Part shown: piece by piece, positions 57,117-64,000 of the stretch
How the letters are laid out: every line of letters starts with the position of its first letter
Numbering within the stretch: the first letter of the stretch is position 1
Assembly (NCBI GenBank): GCA_015060395.1
Contig: SUYP01000001.1
Coordinates: forward strand, 1 to 64,000
DNA: 64,000 nt
Direction: 5' to 3'
Origin: Bacteroidales bacterium
Lineage (GTDB): Bacteria > Bacteroidota > Bacteroidia > Bacteroidales > UBA932
Notes under the pieces: model-generated
Databases searched by the model: none
What the model saw: only the letters and a program-made list of their open reading frames with translations
What the model was told of the DNA's origin: nothing
Translations under genes and position numbers: made by a program

Positions 57117-59981
57117 ATGAAAGAAGAAGGAAACATAATAATACGAAGAGCTAAGGTAAATAATCTTAAGGATGTCACAGTTGAAATCCCTAGAGGTAAA
57201 TTTGTCGTCATAACAGGTATCTCCGGGTCAGGCAAGTCGTCGCTTGCCTTCGATACATTGTTTGCAGAAGGACAGAGGCGTTTCGCCGAGAGCCTTTCTT
57301 CGTATGCGAGACAGTTCCTCGGGAGAATGTCCAAGCCTGATGTGGAGCTCATAGAGGGCATACCCCCTGCCATAGCTATAGAGCAGAAGGTCAATACGAG
57401 GAATCCGCGCTCCACCATCGCAACAAGTACAGAGATCTTCGATTATCTGAGGATGATATTTGCCCGGATCGGAAGAACGTATTCTCCTGTGACAGGAGAA
57501 GAGGTGAAGTGCCATACGGTAAATGATGTTATGTCATATCTTCTGGACGGAGATGCATCTGCGGCTTATATACTTGCAGACCTCGGTTGGGAAGGACGTC
57601 AGGACAAGGTGGAACTGATGCTTCAGCTCAAGGAAGAGGGATATTCCCGTTTCTTCACTGACAGGGTCATCAGGATTGAGGAGATGATGCAGAAGGCTGA
57701 AACGGGAGAGTATCCATCTCAGCTGTACCTGCTTGTTGACCGTGTGAAGCTGCCTGAAATGGCGGAGCATCTGCCGGTGGATATGCCTCAGACTGACTGG
57801 GAAGATCTTCAGACTCGTCTCCATTCATCGGTTGAAACAGCTTTCGAGAAGGGAAACGGCACTATGCTGGTGCGGAAAGAACTTTATGAAGGGTCATCCG
57901 TTCTCAAGGAATTCGTCAATCGCTTCGAGGCTGACGGGATCGAATTCGCCAGGCCGGATGAATATCTTTTCAGCTTCAACAGCCCTCTGGGTGCCTGTCC
58001 GGTCTGCGGAGGACTCGGACAGATAATAGGAATAAGTGAAGATCTTGTGGTTCCGGATAAGAGCCTTACCATATATGACGGTGCCATTGCCTGCTGGCGG
58101 GGAGAAAAGATGGGATGGTTCAAGGACCAGCTGGTGCGCAATTCAGCCAGATACGGAATCCCGATATTCGAGCCGTACTGCAATCTGAGCCAGGAGGTCA
58201 AGGACATAATATGGAAGGGAAGGCCTGCAGAGACTGAGGAGGATTCGATAATCGGCCTCAACGAGTTCTTCAAGTGGGTGGAGTCCAACCGCTACAAGAT
58301 ACAGTACAAATATATGCTGAGCCGATATTCCGGCAGGACGGTCTGTCACGACTGCGGAGGAAGCCGTCTTAGGAAGGAGGCTTTATATGTGAAGGTGGGA
58401 GGCAAGAATATACACGAACTTCTGTGTATGAATGTGACGGATCTTCTTGAATTCTTCGGATCGCTCCAGCTCACCGAGTATGAAAGGAATATAGTATCCA
58501 AGGCTATAGACGAGATAGTTTCGAGACTCAGGTATATTCAGGATGTAGGACTTGGATACCTTACCCTGAACCGCACTTCAAACACCTTGTCCGGAGGTGA
58601 AAGCCAGAGAATCAATCTCGTGACTGCTCTCGGCAGTTCGCTTGTCGGGTCACTCTATATCCTTGATGAACCGAGTATAGGACTGCATCCTCGTGATACA
58701 GAGAGACTTATAGATGTTTTAAGGAGGCTGAGGGATATTGGTAATACGGTTGTAGTGGTCGAGCACGACGAGGAGATAATGAGGGCGGCTGATCTTCTTA
58801 TCGATATAGGGCCGAAGGCTGGAATCAATGGCGGGGAGATTGTCTATCAGGGAAAGATAGGAGATGAGACCGGCAGCACTTCCCTTGAAAGGTCGCTTAC
58901 ACTCCAGTATCTTCACGGGGAACGCAAGAGGTATGTACGCAGCAAGCGTGACTGGAAATATGCCATCAAGGTGGAAGGCGCTATGGAACATAACCTGAAG
59001 GATATAAATGTATCCTTCCCGCTAGGTGTGCTTACGGTCGTGACAGGAGTCAGCGGAAGCGGCAAGTCTTCTCTGGTGGGAGATATCCTTTACCCGGCCT
59101 TGTATCGTGAAATCAATCATACAGGTTCGGCTCCGGGCACTTTCAGAGGCTTGTCCGGCAATCTGGATCGTATTACCCAGGTGGAATATGTCGATCAGAA
59201 TCCTATAGGCAAGAGTTCGCGTTCAAATGCCGTTACCTATCTGAAGGTCTATGATGAGATCCGCAAGCTTCTTTCCGATCAGCAGTATGCCAGGATGAAC
59301 GGTTATACTCCTTCGCATTTCTCTTTCAATATGGACGGCGGCCGCTGTCCGGAATGCCAGGGTGAAGGATTTGTGAAGATAGGTATGCAGTTTATGGCGG
59401 ATGTGTCAATGGTATGCGAAGCCTGCGGGGGCAAGAGATTCAAGCCTGATATCCTCGAAGTCCGCTATAAGGGTCTCAATATCGACGATATCCTGAATAT
59501 GAGTGTCGAGGAGGCTATATCATTCTTCGATGCCCAGGACGATCTGGCAGCCAGGAGGATTGCGGAAAGACTGCAGCCTCTGGTGGATGTGGGACTTTCA
59601 TATATCAAGCTCGGACAGAGCAGCAGTACTTTGTCGGGAGGAGAAAGCCAGAGAATCAAACTTGCATACTTCCTGTCTATGAATGACAATGGTTCCAGGA
59701 CGAAGAACCAGAAGATACTCTTTATCTTTGACGAGCCAACCACAGGCCTTCATTTCTATGATGTGGAGAAACTTCTCAAGTCTTTTGATGCTCTTCTGGC
59801 CAAGGGACATTCCATTGTTGTGGTAGAGCACAATCTGGATGTGATACGAGCGGCTGACTGGGTCATAGATCTCGGACCGGAGGCAGGTGATGAAGGCGGA
59901 AACCTCGTCTTTGAAGGAACTCCGGAGCAATTGTGCGGCTGTAATGAGTCATATACGGCTGCATATATCCGTCAAGGCTGA
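57117..59981 (+). CDS. uvrA: excinuclease ABC subunit A
   Basis: 954 residues from the ATG at 57117 (MKEEGNIIIRRA); the frame could also open at a TTG at 57093. Two ABC ATPase modules: ISGSGKSSLAFDT near the N-terminus and VSGSGKSSLVGDI in the second half, with signature motifs LSGGESQRI twice and zinc-finger pairs CPVCGG, CHDCGG and CPECQG/CEACGG. Recognises DNA damage with UvrB. Full length. Its 3' end overlaps the convergent fimbrial gene by 10 bp. Confidence 0.98.
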   Translation: MKEEGNIIIRRAKVNNLKDVTVEIPRGKFVVITGISGSGKSSLAFDTLFAEGQRRFAESLSSYARQFLGRMSKPDVELIEGIPPAIAIEQKVNTRNPRSTIATSTEIFDYLRMIFARIGRTYSPVTGEEVKCHTVNDVMSYLLDGDASAAYILADLGWEGRQDKVELMLQLKEEGYSRFFTDRVIRIEEMMQKAETGEYPSQLYLLVDRVKLPEMAEHLPVDMPQTDWEDLQTRLHSSVETAFEKGNGTMLVRKELYEGSSVLKEFVNRFEADGIEFARPDEYLFSFNSPLGACPVCGGLGQIIGISEDLVVPDKSLTIYDGAIACWRGEKMGWFKDQLVRNSARYGIPIFEPYCNLSQEVKDIIWKGRPAETEEDSIIGLNEFFKWVESNRYKIQYKYMLSRYSGRTVCHDCGGSRLRKEALYVKVGGKNIHELLCMNVTDLLEFFGSLQLTEYERNIVSKAIDEIVSRLRYIQDVGLGYLTLNRTSNTLSGGESQRINLVTALGSSLVGSLYILDEPSIGLHPRDTERLIDVLRRLRDIGNTVVVVEHDEEIMRAADLLIDIGPKAGINGGEIVYQGKIGDETGSTSLERSLTLQYLHGERKRYVRSKRDWKYAIKVEGAMEHNLKDINVSFPLGVLTVVTGVSGSGKSSLVGDILYPALYREINHTGSAPGTFRGLSGNLDRITQVEYVDQNPIGKSSRSNAVTYLKVYDEIRKLLSDQQYARMNGYTPSHFSFNMDGGRCPECQGEGFVKIGMQFMADVSMVCEACGGKRFKPDILEVRYKGLNIDDILNMSVEEAISFFDAQDDLAARRIAERLQPLVDVGLSYIKLGQSSSTLSGGESQRIKLAYFLSMNDNGSRTKNQKILFIFDEPTTGLHFYDVEKLLKSFDALLAKGHSIVVVEHNLDVIRAADWVIDLGPEAGDEGGNLVFEGTPEQLCGCNESYTAAYIRQG

Positions 59982-61210
59982 TTTACTTCGATTATAAAGA
60001 GCGCTGCGTCGTTTACCGGCTCTCCGGCTTCCATATAGATCAGACCTCTGCCTGGTCCTGTGAGGGTCAGTACCGCGCCGTGCCCGTCCTCGTCAAGGAT
60101 ATAGTCATATATGCCCTCAGCTTTATCATCTTCCATATAGCTGATTCCCGGATCGAAAGGAGCATCCTCCGGTGTGAATTCGCACCAGATATGGATCTTG
60201 TCTCCGATATCTCCGCGTATATAGTCAGAGGGAAAGGCCCTGAAGCTCGGATCGGGCATATCTTCAAGACCGCTTTGGTCAACTCTCCAGCTGTTTTCTG
60301 AAAGACCGTCATTCTCTGGTGTGACTGTTATGTGGTAGTGAGTGTTTCTTCTTACATCGAAGCTGTTGCGGTCCTCACCCAGATAGAACCGGTATATCAG
60401 TCCTTCTTCCCCGCTTTTCCTGGTATCGGACATATATTCGATTTCAAGTTCGATATATGAGCATAAATCTTTGCGATGGTCGTCTGTATCAAAGACCTTT
60501 TCGCTGTCCTTACCGATATGCATATCACTCCTGCCCTGCATATTCTCGAACATATACAGAGATACTTCTTTGCTGAGACCGTTCCCGATGCCGAAGTTGA
60601 GATCGGCCGTCTGGACGTCGTCGAGGGAGAATCCCAATGGGAAACTGTCGTCTGCATTCCCGTTTCTGCTGTCTCGGAACGGAGTTACATATCTCGGACA
60701 GTTCCCGATTCTTGCAGACCTTACGTTCATTTCCACATCCTCGTCAAGCAGGCTTCTGTCCATCCTGAGACTGATCTTTGCCATCAGTCTTTTCAGGCTT
60801 ATATCCAAGGCTGTCCCGTCGCTGACGAAGATTTCTTCTTCTGCGGACATCGGTATGCCGTCACGGTATTCATCCGGATAGGCAGCACGATAAGTGATTT
60901 CCTGCAGTTCATCGATGTGGTCCGCATATACAGGATAACCGAAATTGGCGCAGGCGCAGAACCGGTATGTCTTGTCAGTGACGAGTTTTGTGGTGTAGTG
61001 CTTGAGTCCATTGTCAAGAAATATGCATTCTTCCGCAGCTCCTGTTTCATCAAAGATGAGCAGGCTGATGTCAGTTATAAGATTTTCGTCAGGGTATCCG
61101 GACCTGACCTCCGGCAAAGCGGAGTGAAAGCGTATCTCTACTTCAGTGGAGTCATTTTCCCTGATGCAGGATGTGATGGCGTATATTGCTGACAGACAGA
61201 TATATGCCAT
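59972..61210 (-). CDS. fimbrial-type lipoprotein (FimB/Mfa2 or DUF4906-like)
   Basis: 412 residues from the ATG at 61210, whose A is the last base of the upstream stop codon (TAATG). Lipobox AITSC puts the lipidated cysteine at residue 15. Two beta domains: the first with ITDISLLIFDETGAAEE and CACANFGYPVYADHI, the second with SLYMFENMQG, a phrase typical of Bacteroidetes fimbrial anchor/tip proteins. The domain layout resembles the minor fimbrial subunits Mfa2/FimB or the DUF4906 tip proteins. Likely anchors or caps a type-V pilus; no major pilin is seen in the window. Confidence 0.7.
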   Translation of the reverse strand: MAYICLSAIYAITSCIRENDSTEVEIRFHSALPEVRSGYPDENLITDISLLIFDETGAAEECIFLDNGLKHYTTKLVTDKTYRFCACANFGYPVYADHIDELQEITYRAAYPDEYRDGIPMSAEEEIFVSDGTALDISLKRLMAKISLRMDRSLLDEDVEMNVRSARIGNCPRYVTPFRDSRNGNADDSFPLGFSLDDVQTADLNFGIGNGLSKEVSLYMFENMQGRSDMHIGKDSEKVFDTDDHRKDLCSYIELEIEYMSDTRKSGEEGLIYRFYLGEDRNSFDVRRNTHYHITVTPENDGLSENSWRVDQSGLEDMPDPSFRAFPSDYIRGDIGDKIHIWCEFTPEDAPFDPGISYMEDDKAEGIYDYILDEDGHGAVLTLTGPGRGLIYMEAGEPVNDAALFIIEVNQP

Positions 61211-62274
61211 TAAAAAGTTATGCTGCAGTCTTCTCGTTCTTCCCATTTCTCAATCTCGAATTTAATGTCGATGGCTTCGGTCTTTACTGGTATGTCAGGG
61301 TCGGATGACCCCTTTCTTGTTATCCGTATGTCGTAAATATATCTTTCGTTTATGGATATGCCCTTTCCTCCGTTTTCTCTGTTGATGTCAATCGGCCAAT
61401 AGAAGGTCTGACCGGACAGCTTCCCTTCAATTACGAGCCTGGTGAAGGGCGTTCCTGGGCTTTCTTCCCTTGAGTTGTTCGGGTAGCATATCAGGCTGAT
61501 GTCGGTATAAAGTGCGTTTTTGCCTACATCCCCTTCGATTTGTCTGAACAGAAGCGCAGGCTCCTCGAACATATCCATATCATCCTTGCATAATTCCCCT
61601 GCATTGATGATTCTTGACGGCAATATTTCGCCTTCCTCTGATATCCTGCATACGGCGTTCACATTGGTAAGATATATCTTGACGTCACTCAGCCGTTCTC
61701 CGGAATATGGCCTCCCGGAGAAGTCGCAGGACAGGGTTCTCAGCTCCACAATGCTGAACAGAGGCCTTAGGTGCACAGAAATTTCCCTGTTGCTCTTTCC
61801 TGCTGCGATCGTTCGCGCTCCGAACATAAAAGGACTTGCAAGGCTTTCATCTTCAAGGGATCGGGTAGTTTCTGCCAGCGAAGGCAGGGAGGATACGAAT
61901 GCCCAGTCTGAAGAGGTCCTGCCGCTGTTGGCGCAGACAGCAATGATCCGGTCCCCATAGCTTGACACTACTTTCTCATTCCAAAGTCTCGGGCGGGAGA
62001 TCTTCTGATAGCAGTCCAGTTTCTGCAGCCGGTCATCCTTGAATACGAAAATGTCTGCTTCCTCGATCTGTCCGCCGCTTCTGGTTACAGATACGTTGAA
62101 TGTCGTTTCTGCCAAAGGAGCCTGCAACGGTTCCGGTCCGCTGCAACCGTATAGCAATGCCGGGAGAAAGTTCAACAAGGTTAGCGTGCCCAGAAAAGGC
62201 TGAATTGTTTCTGAATAGACTGAGATAATTGAAATGAGAAACTCCCGGCAGATGTTCTTGACGTTTTTATTCAT
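61210..62274 (-). CDS. FimB/Mfa2-like fimbrial subunit, lipoprotein
   Basis: 354 residues from the ATG at 62274. A long N-terminal region (44 residues) ends in a lipobox-like LLYGC. The body shows the FimB/Mfa2 pattern: ADIFVFKDDRLQKLD, IIAVCANSG, MFGARTIAAGKSNREISVHLRPLFSIVELRTL and a late YWPIDINRENGG and INERYIYDIRITRKGSSDP. It overlaps the next gene at TAATG, so expression is coupled. Unusually long pre-lipobox region; no better start codon is visible. Confidence 0.75.
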   Translation of the reverse strand: MNKNVKNICREFLISIISVYSETIQPFLGTLTLLNFLPALLYGCSGPEPLQAPLAETTFNVSVTRSGGQIEEADIFVFKDDRLQKLDCYQKISRPRLWNEKVVSSYGDRIIAVCANSGRTSSDWAFVSSLPSLAETTRSLEDESLASPFMFGARTIAAGKSNREISVHLRPLFSIVELRTLSCDFSGRPYSGERLSDVKIYLTNVNAVCRISEEGEILPSRIINAGELCKDDMDMFEEPALLFRQIEGDVGKNALYTDISLICYPNNSREESPGTPFTRLVIEGKLSGQTFYWPIDINRENGGKGISINERYIYDIRITRKGSSDPDIPVKTEAIDIKFEIEKWEEREDCSITF

Positions 62275-62275
62275 A

Positions 62276-62743
62276 TCAGAAAGCGTAATGTAGTTCGAAT
62301 GTGAAGTCTTTGATGTATAGCTCTTTGTGTCTGACAGTATGAAGCATACGGATTCCATATCCGATGTCGATTCCCAGCCCTCTGTATATTGGGATGGAAA
62401 AGCCGATGCCGGTCTTTATATCCGCATTCTGCCTGAATCCTCCTGTCATTCCTAGAGATATGTAGCCTCCTTTGTAGCATTCCTTTGCCCAATGACGGAA
62501 AGAAATCTCCCATTCCGACAGCCCGGCTTCAGGAAAATCCATATAGGAGGCAATCTCGTTAATAATACGGAAGGATGCCGATCCTCCTGCCGACCATTGA
62601 GGGGCAAATGCGTGGCTGATGACTATCCGTATGTTTCCGTTCCCGACTGTTTCGGCCATATCCAGACCGATCCTTGCTGAATCCTGGCCGTATGCGGCTG
62701 CGCAGAGGCAGAGAAAGATGATAAGAGCTTTCCATCGTTCCAT
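62276..62743 (-). CDS. DUF3575-family outer-membrane protein of a fimbrial operon
   Basis: 155 residues with a signal peptide (to about residue 19, AAAYGQ). Alternating strands as in a small beta barrel (GNIRIVISHAFAPQWSAGGSASF, GYISLGMTGGFRQNADIKTGIGFSIPIYRGLGIDIGYG by position) ending in an aromatic residue (ELHYAF). DUF3575 proteins are found with FimB/Mfa2 genes in Bacteroidales. First gene of the three-gene operon; minus-strand TAGATTTG at 62755-62762 is the likely -7 element. Confidence 0.8.
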   Translation of the reverse strand: MERWKALIIFLCLCAAAYGQDSARIGLDMAETVGNGNIRIVISHAFAPQWSAGGSASFRIINEIASYMDFPEAGLSEWEISFRHWAKECYKGGYISLGMTGGFRQNADIKTGIGFSIPIYRGLGIDIGYGIRMLHTVRHKELYIKDFTFELHYAF

Positions 62744-62754
62744 TTTTTTACCGG

Positions 62755-62762
62755 CAAATCTA
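62755..62762 (-). promoter_or_regulatory. -7 element for the fimbrial operon
   Basis: Minus-strand TAGATTTG, 11 bp upstream of the DUF3575 start. No clear -33 TTG at 19-21 bp. Confidence 0.5.
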
Positions 62763-62931
62763 TCCAGCCTATTTGTAAAATGCAGCAGAACTTAAAAAAG
62801 AAAAATGCATTTTTTCTTTATTTTATCTCTTTTGAACTTTTTTTATGTGACCTAAAATAAATTTTATGCTTTTTCAACCTGAAATCCCCGCTGTTCATCC
62901 GGAGGTGCTATGATTATTTGCGGAAAAATCA

Positions 62932-62939
62932 TATATTTG
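62932..62939 (+). promoter_or_regulatory. -7 element for licD and the downstream glycan genes
   Basis: TATATTTG, 31 bp upstream of the licD ATG. The 227-bp region between the divergent genes is very A/T-rich and otherwise holds nothing I recognise. Confidence 0.55.
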
Positions 62940-62970
62940 ACAGATTATATGTTAATGCTTTCAGGTTATA

Positions 62971-63801
62971 ATGGAACATAGTATAGGCACGACAGATTTA
63001 TCAATGTACAACCCGGAAGGGTCGGCTTTGCGTCGTACGCAGACGGAGCTGTCTGCTATGCTTCAGAGACTGGCGGAGATATGCGACAGCAACGGCATAC
63101 GCTGGTGGCTCAGTTCCGGCACGCTGCTTGGTGCTGCCAGACATCAGGGCTTCATACCTTGGGATGACGATGTGGATATAGTTATGCTCAAAGAAGATTA
63201 CCTGAAGCTTGAAAAGATACTTCTGGAGATGGATGACGAGGACTATGTCCTGCATTCGATGGCTACGGATCCTGATTATATATATGTTTACGGGAAATTC
63301 CGCAGCAGAAAGGGAGAGTGCGAGTCGAAAGATGCAAGATACGCTCATTATAAGTGGAAGGGACCTTTCGTGGATATATTCACAATCGAGAAAACCACTT
63401 ACATAGCTGCTCAGATGGCGCGTTTCTTTTTTAAGACCGGGCATAAGATGACTTCTGCAGTAAGTAACCGAAAGATACGTCTTGCCCTCACTGCTACAGT
63501 GAATTTCATCAACTTCAGAATGCTGTTCCCGGTCTTCAGACTCATCGGCAGAATCAATCCGGACGGGCAGTACCACTATTCATTCGGTACCGGATATGCA
63601 AGATCTACCTTCTATGAAAAGGATATATTCCCATTGACAAAGATGTCCTTTGAAGGAAAGATGATGCCTGTACCGAAGGATACGGATGCCTATCTGACAA
63701 GGGTCTATGGCGACTGGAAGAAGCTTCCTTCAGAGGAAAGAATAAAAAAAGCGATTCATTCCCGTATATACAGGGATGAGATATTTGGCAAAGGCAATTG
63801 A
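62971..63801 (+). CDS. LicD-family phosphotransferase
   Basis: 276 residues. LicD core WWLSSGTLLGAARHQGFIPWDDDVDIVM at about 45-73 with the DDDVD metal-binding motif, then DYLKLEKIL. LicD proteins transfer phosphocholine, phosphoribitol or similar phospho-sugars to surface glycans. The basic C-terminal half (RIKKAIHSRIYRDEIFGKG) is ordinary. Opens a plus-strand operon; the next gene starts 5 bp downstream. Confidence 0.92.
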   Translation: MEHSIGTTDLSMYNPEGSALRRTQTELSAMLQRLAEICDSNGIRWWLSSGTLLGAARHQGFIPWDDDVDIVMLKEDYLKLEKILLEMDDEDYVLHSMATDPDYIYVYGKFRSRKGECESKDARYAHYKWKGPFVDIFTIEKTTYIAAQMARFFFKTGHKMTSAVSNRKIRLALTATVNFINFRMLFPVFRLIGRINPDGQYHYSFGTGYARSTFYEKDIFPLTKMSFEGKMMPVPKDTDAYLTRVYGDWKKLPSEERIKKAIHSRIYRDEIFGKGN

Positions 63802-63805
63802 CACG

Positions 63806-64000
63806 ATGGATATTGTAATAACATACGTTGACGGAAACGATCCTGTCTGGAAAAAGGATTACGAGAAATATACCGAGGTTCCTGTTATGGAAAAGCGTTT
63901 CCGTGACTGGGGCACATTGAAGTATCTTCTCAGAGGCATAGAGGTCAATATGCCTTTCATCAGGAATGTCTTTCTGGTGGTCTCCCATCCTTCTCAAGTG
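63806..64000 (+). CDS. Stealth-family glycan phosphotransferase (5' end, truncated by the window)
   Basis: 65 codons are visible from the ATG at 63806, and the frame runs off the end. The start MDIVITYVDGNDPVWKK matches the first conserved region of Stealth proteins (normally IDIVITWVDG), followed by KRFRDWGTLKYLLRGIEVNMPFIRNVFLVV. Such enzymes transfer hexose-1-phosphate in capsule synthesis. Found directly after licD, consistent with a phosphate-linked surface glycan. Confidence 0.85.
   Translation, partial: MDIVITYVDGNDPVWKKDYEKYTEVPVMEKRFRDWGTLKYLLRGIEVNMPFIRNVFLVVSHPSQV

Overview
The window is a piece of a Bacteroidales chromosome. The evidence is SusC/SusD outer-membrane pairs, a hybrid two-component regulator, FimB/Mfa2-type and DUF3575 fimbrial proteins, the Bacteroidetes arginine pathway with an acylornithine carbamoyltransferase, DUF4954, an absence of Shine-Dalgarno-like leaders, and repeated TAnnTTTG (-7) promoter elements. 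The genus cannot be fixed from the sequence alone. No rRNA, CRISPR array, prophage or transposase is visible. The two tRNA genes (Asp, Val) lie side by side.

Layout. (1) Positions 77-24081 form a polysaccharide utilisation locus (PUL). A minus-strand operon runs carboxylesterase - susC - susD - SusE/F-position surface protein with three tandem modules - four alpha/beta-hydrolase esterases, with a GH3 glucosidase/xylosidase placed among them - acyltransferase-3 - a deacetylase/serine-hydrolase fusion. Divergent to it are a hybrid two-component sensor/regulator and an SGNH esterase. Eight ester- or amide-cleaving domains stand against one glycosidase, which points to a heavily acylated substrate. 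(2) Positions 24074-32967 hold a complete minus-strand arginine operon: GNAT, argG, argC, argD, argF', argB, argE, argH. Pro90 in ArgF' suggests succinylated intermediates. (3) Positions 33047-49658 hold housekeeping genes: a small RHH-like protein, an exported TSCPD protein, tdk, an acidic coiled-coil protein, rsmI, a ComEA-like HhH protein, recA, rlmN, a patatin-barrel protein, recX, DUF4954, ppdK, a PurL/PurM-like orphan and folC. (4) Positions 49689-64000 hold a very large alpha-2-macroglobulin-like protein, a choloylglycine-hydrolase-family enzyme, tRNA-Val and tRNA-Asp, hsp20, uvrA, a small fimbrial operon, then licD and the start of a Stealth-type gene that opens a capsule/teichoic-like glycan locus.

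The most unusual signal is a foldback element seen three times. About 45-55 nt of G/C-rich core (two small hairpins) is conserved, and the flanking arms are self-complementary at each site but unrelated in sequence between sites. Two copies lie in frame inside argE (about 26131-26262) and argC (about 30198-30327), each adding about 40 codons where these enzyme families are normally continuous. The third sits in the loop of the recA/ComEA-like bidirectional terminator (36846-36950). A second, smaller palindromic repeat family (TGTCA followed by a short hairpin) ends or borders genes at 12349, 25411 and 28631. In the argD case it supplies the last residues and the stop codon.
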